A stretch of DNA of 10,261 nt from Asterionellopsis glacialis. Its lineage: Eukaryota > Bacillariophyta > Plagiogrammaphyceae > Rhaphoneidales > Asterionellopsidaceae. How positions within the stretch are numbered: position 1 is the stretch's first letter; every line of letters begins with the position of its first letter. The notes below the pieces were generated by a model that was not told the origin of the DNA, made no database searches, and was given only the letters and a program-made list of their open reading frames with translations. This document shows positions 1-8,226 of the stretch, piece by piece. Position numbers and translations under genes: made by a program. Where the stretch lies: positions 1 to 10,261 of the forward strand of contig WKLE02005588.1 of the NCBI GenBank assembly GCA_014885115.2, in the 5' to 3' direction.

Positions 1-81
1 ATATAAGAAAGTCAGTTCCCACCATATCAAGAGTAGTGCAGTTGAAAGCAAGTCTAGATTCTTTTTGTGAAATTTATGGCA
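1..81 (+). repeat. Left terminal inverted repeat, 81 bp
   Basis: Positions 1-81 match the reverse complement of 10181-10261 base for base. The match ends at position 82 (C here, A in the complement of 10180). The repeat begins ATATAAGAAAGTCAG and ends TTTATGGCA. It does not start with the hallmark termini I know for CACTA, hAT or piggyBac elements. The inner 21 bases (61-81) are also the first copy of a tandem repeat that continues inward only on this side. Perfect identity over 81 bp suggests recent formation, conversion between ends, or functional constraint. Confidence 0.97.
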
Positions 82-135
82 CCTTTATGCTTTTGTGAAA
101 TTTATAGCACCTTGATCCTTTTGTGAAATATGTGT
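61..135 (+). repeat. 28-29 bp subterminal tandem repeat, about 2.6 copies
   Basis: Copy 1 (61-89) and copy 2 (90-117) both follow the pattern C-T(4-5)-GTGAAATTTAT-[GA]-GCACCTT with a short tail. A third copy (from 118) keeps CTTTTGTGAAATAT and then decays. Copy 1 straddles the inner edge of the TIR. Subterminal repeats of this type are binding sites for the transposase in several DNA transposon families; that role is inferred here. Confidence 0.85.
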
Positions 136-215
136 CTTCTGTTTTTTTAGGGTAACTAAGTTTTAAAAAATTCTGATGAATAATTTTGTGACCAACTATT
201 ATCGACGGTACCATC

Positions 216-290
216 CCTAGACTAATTCTCTTGGGAATTGGTCGATAACTAACGTCAGCATTCATTTACAACAAATGGACTACCGAGTCC
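216..290 (+). repeat. Dispersed direct repeat, copy A
   Basis: The 75 bases resemble 744-818 with about 80 percent identity by eye and almost no length change. Shared blocks include CCTAGACTA, CTCTTGGGAATTG, ACGTCAGCA and CTACCGAGTCC. Confidence 0.8.
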
Positions 291-332
291 ATGTACGATT
301 ACTTGTACCTTTGGTACTCTCCCTTTTGTGCA

Positions 333-348
333 GTGGAACTGGTTCCAC
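333..348. repeat. Short perfect inverted repeat
   Basis: GTGGAAC and GTTCCAC face each other across a two-base spacer. It lies in the left arm just downstream of repeat copy A. The arms are only 7 bp long, so function is doubtful. Confidence 0.6.
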
Positions 349-396
349 GGTAAGACGCTGGAACGACATACATTATTAGTTTTAGTAGTAATGTGA

Positions 397-416
397 CACT
401 TGTTTCACATATATAT
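397..416 (+). repeat. 20-bp direct repeat, also at 1328-1347
   Basis: CACTTGTTTCACATATATAT occurs exactly here and again at 1328-1347. A GAACGACATA block precedes both copies, at a larger distance here than at the second. An AGAATGCT block follows both. The two places look like diverged copies of a longer ancestral unit. Confidence 0.8.
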
Positions 417-440
417 GAGTGGATTTCGGCAACCAGAATG

Positions 441-522
441 CTCAATACTTCCATTTGACGATTAATAAATACTAAAAAAATCTCAATACCTCCATTTGAC
501 GATTAATAAATACTAAAAAATT
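441..522 (+). repeat. 41-bp tandem repeat, two copies
   Basis: Copy 1 is 441-481 and copy 2 is 482-522. Both read CTCAATAC-[TC]-TCCATTTGACG followed by ATTAATAAATACTAAAAAA, with only two visible substitutions. It is much younger than the surrounding dispersed repeats. Related TTTTACGATYAATAATTATA units recur at 1653-1695. Confidence 0.9.
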
Positions 523-743
523 CAATGTACTAATTCCTGGAAAAGATATACATGGAAAGATCCACCTAAGCTTTTTGTCACGAACTCTTGTACCATACTT
601 TATGGTCCTGGGCTACTCGTTATGTTGGCGTCTTGAGTCAAGAATGATGGCCTAGTTTGTCCGGGAAAAGTCTTATGCATAAAACAAACATTAACACAGT
701 ACAGTACATTTCAAAAATGAAACAGACAGGTGTCCCAGTAATT

Positions 744-818
744 CCTAGACTAGTCTCTTGGGAATTGCTCGACAACTTACGTCAGCAATTATTTCACATC
801 AAATTTACTACCGAGTCC
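744..818 (+). repeat. Dispersed direct repeat, copy B
   Basis: This is the second 75-base copy of the block at 216-290, in the same orientation and 528 bp further in. Divergence of around one base in five says the duplication is much older than the last homogenisation of the terminal repeats. Confidence 0.8.
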
Positions 819-1327
819 ACGATACTTTACTGTTACAGTAGTCTAGAGTACAATAGTCTTTTGTAACTTGAATACCAAGGTATGTGTACTACAGTACCTG
901 GTACTTTACAAGAGCTCCTGTACATTCATTAGTTGTTTTTATACGAGAAAAACTATGGGGGCGGGGGTTATATAAACTTAGATTTCGAATATATTTCAAA
1001 CAGTACTATCAATTGCAGGGATTCAAATGTTTTATCAATAATATTTTCACAATTCTTTTTCGGAAACTCGCTAAATAATTTGTCGAGTATACCTATCTAA
1101 CTTATGGGATTTTATTATTGTAGATCGCAACTTTTCTATCGGAAGTAGTGTAACTCGCCCCGCTGACTTCTATACAACGACTGATATTAACAATGGGTTG
1201 CAGAAAAAAATTCACGGGAGTATATATAATAATAACAAAGTTTCTATCTTTTGTACCTGTACATCTTTTATTAATCTCGTATTAGTTCGATGCATGAAGT
1301 ACAAGAGCTTTGAACGACATAACGTCG

Positions 1328-1347
1328 CACTTGTTTCACATATATAT
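1328..1347 (+). repeat. Second copy of the 20-bp direct repeat
   Basis: This is identical to 397-416, with related flanks on both sides (GAACGACATA upstream, CAGAATGCT downstream). Confidence 0.8.
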
Positions 1348-1360
1348 ATTTTAGAGAGCT

Positions 1361-1378
1361 TCAGAAATCAGAATGCTT
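1361..1378 (+). repeat. 18-bp direct repeat, also at 1609-1626
   Basis: TCAGAAATCAGAATGCTT is present exactly at 1361-1378 and 1609-1626, 248 bp apart. A partial relative lies near 429-443 (GCAACCAGAATGCTC). Confidence 0.8.
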
Positions 1379-2381
1379 TTCTATGCTCATTACTGTATCC
1401 CCGATTCACGATAACTCTACTGGAACTAATTACCTCATACAAGGACTAGGAAAAAAATAATTTTCACACTGTAGTTTGAAATCTTTGCTGGGCAAATTTT
1501 CCATAACTTACGTAAGGTCTCCGACAATATTTATTGTGCAACACTTGTACGACACACGACATCATGGATTTCCGGAACTGCAAAGATTCGCTTATCCAGG
1601 TAACAGGCTCAGAAATCAGAATGCTTCAATACTCAATACAAATACCCTCGTTTTACGATCAATAATTATAAAACTAGTTTTACGATTAATAATTATATAC
1701 GTTGCGACCGGAACTTGCTCACAAAGATCATTCGTTCGCTGAAATTTTGTTGTCGCCTGAAAAATGCATGCTGTACCCCTTCGTAGAGTAGGTCCTAGTT
1801 TTTGTATCAAAGTAGTGGTCCTCTCGTAATCCGTTATTATCCCCACAATACGGGACTGCGTATCCAAGGGCGGGAATACTACATACCAACTCCCACGAAA
1901 CTTCCGCCTAAAGAAAGTGTAGTTCGAAATGAATACCGAGCATGTAATAGCAAGTGAATTTTCCAAGGGCGAAGTAATAAATCAAGGTTCGTGGGAGGGA
2001 AATCCAATACTGTACCCAGTTTTTATCGAACCTTAATTCGGTATTGTGTAAACAAGTTAAGTTACTTCTTGTTGTTTTTCTTCTACCTCCCACCCACTTC
2101 CTGGGTACGCCTTTTCAGCACGCAGCACGCACAAAGGTGAAATAGAGACCATTGGCGGGAGAAACTCTAGCTCATAAGCACTAAGAACATAAGCGTGTAT
2201 CTAGCACCCACGTGTGAAATACGATTTTTCCTAAATGTAAATTGTGAAGTAAAGAAGTTTTAGTTTCACGTCTGCCAGTGCACAGCAGGCTCCACCTTCG
2301 ATAACCACAAACACAACCACAACAAGCGAAAGAAAAGTAACTCTGGCCATTCAACTGTATGGTGCCTTATTAGGAATAGCA

Positions 2382-2570
2382 TTAGTGCGCTTGGTTGGAA
2401 AAGATACCAAATTCGGCCACTTTTTCCCGTCTCATTGCCGAAATATCTTGGTCTTCCTCTGTTGCTTCTTTGCCTGTTGCTATTGTTGCTGTTACCGAGG
2501 TTCTGGCTTGTTGTTGCTGCTGCTGCTGCTGCGCTGTAGGGTTAAAAGTTTCTTTTTTGTTGCGGACCAT
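2382..2570 (-). CDS. Candidate first exon with polyglutamine run, uncertain
   Basis: From an ATG at 2570 the minus strand is open for 62 codons to a TAA at 2382. The peptide is hydrophilic, with a basic start (M-V-R-N-K-K), a run of eight Gln near residues 13-20 and an acidic, amphipathic tail (E-A-T-E-E-D-Q-D ... R-R-E-K-V-A-E-F). The composition looks more protein-like than the plus-strand frames, which give poly-Leu/Cys. A GTATCT donor at 2407 followed by an acceptor ending at 2343 would skip the stop and join in frame to a hydrophobic tail rich in Leu, Phe and Trp. That tail ends at TGA 2266-2268 and gives about 79 residues in all. That splice model is speculative. No family is recognised, and the window could hold only a chance frame over a CAG/CAA microsatellite. 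Confidence 0.25.
   Translation of the reverse strand: MVRNKKETFNPTAQQQQQQQQARTSVTATIATGKEATEEDQDISAMRREKVAEFGIFSNQAH
2508..2531 (-). repeat. CAG/CAA microsatellite, eight units
   Basis: On the minus strand five CAG and three CAA codons follow each other and would encode Gln8 in the candidate exon at 2382-2570. The CAG/CAA mixture is typical of polyglutamine coding tracts, but simple-sequence drift gives the same pattern. Confidence 0.85.
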
Positions 2571-2619
2571 GTTTTGCGGTCGATGCAGCACTTTTGAGAA
2601 TTCAACGAACATACTTTTT

Positions 2620-3670
2620 TGAATATGTTGTATTTAGCGTTTACTATTATCTGAAGTGTTAGCACTTAATATTGCTGTTGGTACTGTATATCGAAAGCAG
2701 CAACTTGAATCGCAGCATTATGCCCATCACCCATTTTTAAAAAAGTGTTTGCTTTCTTTTTTTATATCAATATCATCGTTGGAGGCAGTCTTCTTATGAA
2801 GGAATTTATTTTATCAATATGAAAAATATTGAATCTGATCCTACGATCATAATGGCAAATACCTCGGCTAGAGAGAAGAGAAAGATAGAGTGATTAAGAG
2901 ATCTCCCTCGCCAGAAACAATAATTTGGATCGATATTCTAAGCACACGTCCTTCTCTCTGCAGCTATATCGATCGCTTATTCCCCAAGGTACCGACCGCC
3001 CCCATGTTTCTATTCCAAAAAAAGGCTTTGCTGCGCGTACAGGGACGTACAATCTGGGGGAGTTTAACGGATTTTCGGAGATGACCAGACGGCAAGCAAG
3101 ACCGCGGCGGCAATTTTTAAAATTAAATACCAGCCCCATAATGCATTCAAAGCCCTAACCTTGGGGGGATACCAGTTACAGGTACACTCTAGTGCGAATC
3201 CTGGTACTAATCTACGTACGAGAAATAGCTCCAAGTTCACAACCAGTTGAGGACTTTTTGAACATTTGGACAGAAAGCAAGACCGGCGGCGGTAAAATAA
3301 TATTATATTATACGACCCAATAGATTAAGAAAAGGATTTTTGGGTTCCTGGACGTTTTCCGAGCATTTGACATTACCGTGTTTTGAGCGGAAAAACGTAG
3401 GGATACTTTTGATGTGAGGAAATCCAGCCAGATAAATTAGTAGGACTGCAATACACTCGTACAGTATCAATTTAGTCATGTTGTGATTCAAGACTCGTCT
3501 GGAGATGTAGATCGTTTTGACACGTGACAATTATTTGGATATGTGGACAAGTTTGGTATCTACTCAGCTAGAGTGTAGAGCATCGATTCTTTCCCTGTTG
3601 AAACTTCCAATTTCTTCCTTTGGTTTCAAGATCAAAAATTAAAAGAAGCTATCCAGGTTCTGTCTGCTGT
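2620..3670. other. Gene-free spacer
   Basis: Nothing convincing is encoded here. Overlapping frames at 2890-3158 on both strands have no recognisable domain and look accidental. A small perfect inverted repeat (TCAATAT, five-base loop, ATATTGA) sits at 2814-2832. The block AGCAAGACCG followed by GGCGG occurs twice (around 3094-3110 and 3275-3291), each time preceded by a GAC/ACAG-like stretch, suggesting a short diverged duplication. Confidence 0.5.
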
Positions 3671-3679
3671 CGTAACTAA

Positions 3680-3684
3680 CCAAT
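3680..3684 (+). promoter_or_regulatory. Possible CCAAT box of the membrane-protein gene
   Basis: CCAAT lies 66 bp before the proposed ATG at 3751, inside an A-rich stretch, with TTTTATATG at 3734-3742. The placement suits a core promoter, but a five-base match carries little weight. Confidence 0.25.
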
Positions 3685-3750
3685 AAGAACAAAATCAAAA
3701 AATATATTGGAGTCCAAACATTTCATCGATCGCTTTTATATGTGATAACC

Positions 3751-4754
3751 ATGAAATCATCAAAACCTCTCTTCTCATTGCTTTGTTTGGCATGCTATTT
3801 CAAGTATGTGCTTGCAACATTTTGCCCTCGTCCGAAATCAATCATTAACAATAGACTAATTCGCGAAAGACCTATTAATGAAAATGTCAATCATCATAAT
3901 GCTGCTGTACCTTTAACAGCAACAGAAGAAAATGACAACGATTTTTCACTAAAGCAAGAATCTCAGAAAGAGGAAGGATGCTGGTATAACAGATGCTTGA
4001 CAACACGAGGTGGTGCTGATAGTTTGACTTCAAACAAAAATGAGACAAATCCATTTCTAAATCTTCTAATGCACCCTTACTTATGGTATGGTAAGTCTGT
4101 ATATCTATACAGTAATCTCTTGACTACAATAAGAAGAAGTATTGTACAAAATCTAACAATTTTATCACATACTTTACTACCTGAATTACAATGAAAAGTG
4201 GGTGCTGTCGTCCTGATTACACTTAATTTCCTAGGTGATCATGACACATCGAAATCAGTCTTTTGTTATCTCATATTTCTGTTGGTTGTGAGTGAGACTG
4301 CAAATATACTTTCCGAAGCTGCAAAACAAATAGAGAAAAATAGAAAACAAAATGTTACTGGAAATTATTTTACCAAAATTCGTGGAGGTGGTGTCATGTC
4401 AATTGGTATGACGTTTTTTACAACAGCAATTCACAATCCAATATTAGTATTGTGTAAGTTTTAAATGTGATTTCTTTTGCACGTGTTGGATGGGATAGTA
4501 TACATCTACAAACAGCCCTTAATTTTTTTTGGTCTCACAACAGTCTTTTTTGCTTTTTGTCTTTTAAAACATGTGAACATATTGTCATATCCACAGTGAT
4601 TCTGGGAGTAACAACAGTGAATATTTATGAAGAACAAGTACCGTTTGGTTCACCTATAAAGAATATATTCATGTATTGTTTAGCTGGATATTTTTTCTAT
4701 TTGCTTGTTCAATGGCAAAAATTACAACAGTTTGAAGAGAATCGTGGAGATTGA
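3751..4754 (+). CDS. Secretory or plastid-type membrane protein, three exons, unknown function
   Basis: The exons are 3751-4090, 4199-4453 and 4597-4754. Splicing gives one frame of 250 codons plus stop and removes the in-frame TGA at 4192 and TAA at 4462. I chose ATG 3751 (context AACC-ATG-A); the frame is open slightly upstream only from a GTG. Residues 1-23 form a signal peptide (hydrophobic L-F-S-L-L-C-L-A-C-Y). The following A-T-F-C-P-R-P recalls the Ala-Phe-Ala-Pro cleavage motif of diatom plastid proteins, so the product may enter a complex plastid or the secretory route. Next comes a polar stretch with C-W-Y-N-R-C (77-82) and R-G-G-A (86-89). Hydrophobic, probably membrane-spanning segments lie near 114-126, 133-151, 180-206 and 219-238. 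A second R-G-G-G is at 175-178. The C-terminus is charged (Q-Q-F-E-E-N-R-G-D). The family was not recognised. The neighbouring gene is convergent, 433 bp away. Confidence 0.75.
4091..4198 (+). other. Intron 1 of the membrane-protein gene, 108 bp
   Basis: The donor is GTAAGT at 4091 and the acceptor is ...ATGAAAAG ending at 4198, with TTTACTAC as a possible branch region. It is a phase 1 intron: G before it joins TG after it to make Val114. The length is a multiple of three, but retention would hit TGA at 4192 and give a 147-residue protein. The acceptor lacks a strong pyrimidine tract, so the 3' boundary is the less certain end. Confidence 0.7.
4454..4596 (+). other. Intron 2 of the membrane-protein gene, 143 bp
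   Basis: The donor is GTAAGT at 4454 and the acceptor is ATATCCACAG ending at 4596. It is phase 1: T joins TG to give Leu199, and the frame then runs openly to TGA 4752-4754. An alternative acceptor (CACAACAG ending at 4543) would put translation into a frame that stops after about 18 codons, so 4596 is preferred. Retention stops at TAA 4462. Confidence 0.75.
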
Positions 4755-5187
4755 ATAGACAAAGGATTGAAGTTCTGGTTAGTTAAGAGTTTATCTTTAA
4801 ACGATATGAATATGTATAGTACACGTACCTGTATAAAAAATGCTATCAAATTATGAGATAGTAAAGCGAGTGGATCTTTAAAATATTCTTTACGAACAAT
4901 TGGCGTTGTTACAGTATACCTTGATGTCATTCAATTGAGGATCTTACGACCTTTTTAATATATAAAGTGCGTGTTGTTTATTAGTTTGTCTAATTTTCAT
5001 ACACAACTTCTTGAGCAATCTTTTGGATTGGAAAGATATGGACCTTTCTTTTCCAGCTGGTCTGGGAAGGAATATATACATCTTGACATGAGTATCTAGA
5101 AGAAGGTAGATATCATTAGCTCACTTACCTTTAAAATGTAATCACAATTATATTTATTAACACAAGAACAAGTATTTTGGGGGGGGC
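4755..5187. other. Convergent intergenic region
   Basis: This is the shared 3' region of the two intact genes. It is AT-rich with no convincing ORF. An AGTACACGTACCTGTATAA stretch sits at 4818-4836. A run of eight G (5179-5186) immediately follows the stop of the minus-strand gene. No canonical polyadenylation signal was identified on either strand. Confidence 0.5.
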
Positions 5188-6348
5188 TTAATTTAACAAG
5201 GACTTTTGGTGTATAGACCATGGGCCGTCAATTGTGTTTCTACAAAGACTATATTTGAAATGTGGCCAATCATCCGATTCGTGCTCATAACAATCAGTAT
5301 CCACTTCACATCCATCACATTTTAAAAGATGTGCTGCCCGACAGTTGACGCTGTGACAGATCAATGATCCGCATTCCATAATTACCCGTGTATCCCCAAA
5401 GCAATTTGTACAAAGGGCGCGGTCGGATAACTGTATATCACACTCATTGCACGTATGGGGACGCACCTTGACGCAATCCAAGCATCCCTCACTTATAGGT
5501 ACTTCTCCAATACAACAGCTATCACTAGCCACATTGAAACAGGGTTTTAGCAAGTCTTTCGGGACATCATTCCGATCACATTTGATACAATATCTTAGTT
5601 TGGAACAAGCAGGACAACGATCCTCACCATTGTGTTCAAAATGATTGTACTTATAATTCCGATCCGTTCCTTCCTTATCATGGTCTGCATCAGTAAATTC
5701 TCTATGACAAAATGAACATTTTCCCACACCTATTCGTTCTTCAATGATACTAATCTTATCTTGTAGTGAATCAGTCCTTTGTTTTCGTTGTTGTTGAATT
5801 TTCTCTATTCGTGGACGATAGTACTTATGAACCTTTTCTACTTGCGATTTGTACTTATTTTGAATTAAATCTACATGAGGTTGATATTTGTCTTTAGTTT
5901 GTTGTAACTTGCCTTGATATTTTTCTTCAAGTTTTCGTTTTTCAATCTCCAATTCATTTCGTATTTTTTTGGTTTCTGCATCCCATTCATCTTGAACTTT
6001 TTGTTTTTCCTTTTTCCATTTGGTTCCAATAGGTTGTAATTCAAGTTGATACATTTCCGTCATTTCATCTTGCTTGGAGCCATGTTTACGTGTCCAGTAG
6101 TGTTTTTCCAACATGAGTTTCTTTCTGGATTGGATGTCATGTTGTATTTTGGTTTCATCGTATTCTTTTCGAAAGTTGGATCCAAGATCAATCGATGTTA
6201 CAACATTTGGATTATAATTGGGTGCATTTTCCTTGTCGTTGCTGTTATTGATGTCATCTTCATCCACACTTCTTATTTCTGAATCATCGGTACTACTAGT
6301 CTCAAAATCATCTCCACTCTCGTTTATAATATCAATGCCCCAAAACAT
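5188..6348 (-). CDS. Hendecad coiled-coil protein with cysteine-rich zinc-binding-like domain
   Basis: An uninterrupted frame of 386 codons runs from ATG at 6348 to TAA at 5188. Residues 9-40 are very acidic and Ser/Asp-rich. Residues 99-186 form eight consecutive 11-residue units such as EWDAETKKIRN, KYQGKLQQTKD, KYQPHVDLIQN and KYKSQVEKVHK. In these units position 2 is usually aromatic (Y or W) and position 9 is usually aliphatic, predicting a long right-handed coiled coil. Residues 211-369 hold about twenty Cys. Seven are CxxC pairs (211/214, 245/248, 254/257, 289/292, 300/303, 313/316, 344/347), with extra Cys and His (H215, H332, H355), as expected for several zinc-binding modules. The spacing does not fit a single RING, B-box or PHD pattern that I can name. 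The protein may be nuclear or cytoplasmic; no signal peptide or membrane segment is seen. Its function is unknown. It could be a scaffold, a nucleic-acid binder or a ubiquitin-pathway protein, but none of these is shown. Confidence 0.85.
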   Translation of the reverse strand: MFWGIDIINESGDDFETSSTDDSEIRSVDEDDINNSNDKENAPNYNPNVVTSIDLGSNFRKEYDETKIQHDIQSRKKLMLEKHYWTRKHGSKQDEMTEMYQLELQPIGTKWKKEKQKVQDEWDAETKKIRNELEIEKRKLEEKYQGKLQQTKDKYQPHVDLIQNKYKSQVEKVHKYYRPRIEKIQQQRKQRTDSLQDKISIIEERIGVGKCSFCHREFTDADHDKEGTDRNYKYNHFEHNGEDRCPACSKLRYCIKCDRNDVPKDLLKPCFNVASDSCCIGEVPISEGCLDCVKVRPHTCNECDIQLSDRALCTNCFGDTRVIMECGSLICHSVNCRAAHLLKCDGCEVDTDCYEHESDDWPHFKYSLCRNTIDGPWSIHQKSLLN

Positions 6349-6920
6349 TTTGTACTGGGTAATACATACACGGCAAAACGCAACACTTCTTTTAGTTCCG
6401 TGGAACAGTTGTTACTCTGCCAATCTGCAGTAGTCCTATATGATGTCTACTGTACTTGCTTACTATTTCAGAAGATCAATTTTCTAGCAGTATCTCGTCC
6501 AAAAGTGCACCAATAATGATGACAGTGAGACTGCAACCGTCTAATTGCCGACCTCAATTATTAAAGATTAGGACCTTAGAAGTATGTGCCTTACCGGATC
6601 TCGGTAAATGGTGAGATCTGTACCTGATGTTTCCATGTTGTTAGCATATTCTGTATGTGTTCTTTTTTCGGATTCGGAGAAAAAAAAGTGAGGCTCGAGA
6701 ACCCCGAACAGAAATCAATTTGATTTTGGCGCGCCCTCATCGACGGCGATGGACTAAACACTAATCCTAATGCGTAAAATGATGAATGGAACAGCCTTGC
6801 GGTCTCCTGTGTTATTGGCTTAAGGCTAGGGTTAGATTTAGCCCAAGATATTGAATTCAATGCTCTTTCCATTATTGATATCTAGTACAGTAACTAATCT
6901 CACTGAATTTTGTTAGATTA
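6349..6920. other. Upstream region of the coiled-coil gene
   Basis: The region contains no convincing gene. A 93-codon minus-strand frame (6591-6872) has low complexity and no recognisable motif, although being just upstream on the same strand it could hold an unseen 5' exon or leader. A T6-C / G-A6 inverted repeat with a nine-base loop occurs around 6663-6690. GC content rises locally around 6690-6750. Confidence 0.45.
6724..6735. promoter_or_regulatory. E2F-like site TTTTGGCGCGCC
   Basis: The stretch matches the known E2F/DP consensus TTT-[CG][CG]-CGC, with a palindromic GGCGCGCC core, about 376 bp upstream of the minus-strand gene start. If functional it would suggest cell-cycle control. 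One match in about 600 bp is weak evidence. Confidence 0.25.
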
Positions 6921-7120
6921 GACAATGAAACTGCTGAACATGTAGGATGACAATTTGAAAATGTGTATGGTGCTCACATTATCCACCACTATCTACAAGA
7001 CCATTGTTGTTAAAATAAATCTGTGACAACACATGGGGTGTGGCGAATTTACTAATGGCTGTGATTTCCAATGCTGTCTCATGAACATGAATATAGAAGA
7101 TTGGCCAACTATACAAATTA

Positions 7121-8020
7121 AGAAACCTCTATAAAATAATTCAACCTGTGAATGTGTACATCAAACTGTCAGAAATATCATTAGGACATTCTTACTACTA
7201 ACACATTAACACCACAGGCATGTCCACCTAAAGATATGGAGCAAGCAAACCCAGAAATGATTGATTATTGTTTTGTCACTCCTGTTACTCATGCAGTAGT
7301 ACAAAACTTGATAAATTGAAGATTGATCATAACTACAGCAGCAATAATGTATAACTGTGGCATGTTTCTTGGTGTTCCTTTATTTGCCAACTTGGAACAC
7401 CTTCTCCGTAAATGTTGACAACAAGAACATATTATTAATCAAAAATCTTCATTGTCAAAATTATCATTAGTACTAGTGCTGTACATGATATTTATTTATG
7501 AACCACCTCAGCAAGAAATCCCTATGGCTATTTCTCTGGGTGGGTGCTTCAATTGATGGAAGAGAGGACATGTTGGTGAACAGTAGCAGTGAGCAAGAAA
7601 AAAGAGGTAGATCATTGAAAAGTGGTGAAAAAACTAGAGACAGCAATCTACAATAAAGGTGGGGAAAGTGACAAAGTTTAAGGATTATTGTGAGGTAGAA
7701 AGACTTCTAAACAGATTAGTTACCATCTTGAGACTGGTGACTAAGATACAAAATTTGATAGAGAATTGTTTTAGACAGTATAATACAGGACCTGAAACAA
7801 TGTTTTTTTTTGGAAAAAAATAAAAACAGAGAAGAAGACTAGATGCCCTATTGCACATATACTACATGTAACAGGTGATCCTCAGAGCTTGTTTTCAAAA
7901 TGACCAATACAAGAAATCCCTGTTAATACAATCTGCCATGATTCCAGGGAACAATATGTCTTCAACCATGAAAACATGAAAATGGTTAGCTATTATTGTG
8001 AGTGTAGAGGTAATCTATGA
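7121..8020 (+). pseudogene. Decayed unidentified coding relic
   Basis: Several plus-strand stretches stay open far longer than expected for such AT-rich DNA, and they follow one another with frame changes. 7121-7198 has 26 codons (IIQPVNVYIKLSEIS core). 7185-7553 is 123 codons with stops only at 7317 and 7416, including GMFLGVPLFANLEHLLRKC. 7638-7820 is 61 open codons (FKDYCEVERLLNRL). 7826-8017 is about 64 codons with one TGA at 7901, including HENMKMVSYYCECRGN. The pieces read like a protein of several hundred residues broken by stops and indels. I could not assign a family; a transposase is a reasonable guess given the context but no catalytic triad was seen. The opposite strand also has some readable patches, so strand is not fully certain. 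8021-8226 shows nothing. Confidence 0.4.
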
Positions 8021-8226
8021 CTACCCAAAATATTACTCATAGGATACCAGTACATTCCTACAAGCACATACAATGTATGTAATTCATCAGTACTCATCTT
8101 ATACACTTTTACATCTTATTATTACAAGGTGCATAGATCTAGAGTACTGTACCAGAATAAGACAGCATAAGACACATAATAAGATAGAACATAACACAAA
8201 AAAATAAATTATTTTATGTATGATTT

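Larger units (their letters stand above)
136..2380. other. Left arm: AT-rich, gene-free, repeat-containing
   Basis: No convincing gene was found in this stretch of about 2.2 kb. The longest open frame (minus strand, 1616-1966) runs through a local repeat and has no recognisable domain. The region contains several diverged direct repeats listed separately and many GTAC tetramers: 14 by hand count in roughly the first 1,020 bases and about six in the next thousand. Bases 1740-2380 show no structure that I can name. Confidence 0.6.

Noticed and set aside
1616..1966. 116-codon minus-strand open frame in the left arm
   Set aside because: It runs through the TTTACGATYAATAATTATA repeat, giving an internal peptide repeat, and shows no domain, signal or codon pattern of a gene; likely chance.
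2890..3158. Overlapping open frames on both strands (64-81 codons)
   Set aside because: Frames on both strands are equally open and none has recognisable features, as expected where stops are locally rare.
4709..4930. 73-codon minus-strand frame overlapping the 3' end of the membrane-protein gene
   Set aside because: It overlaps exon 3 antisense and then enters the AT-rich intergenic DNA, with no motif.
6826..6836. TTAGGG-like telomere unit
   Set aside because: Only one unit (GGGTTAGA) is present, in the interior and not at an end.
6591..6872. 93-codon minus-strand frame upstream of the coiled-coil gene
   Set aside because: It is low in information content and has no homologue that I can recall. 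It was kept only as a remark on a possible leader exon.
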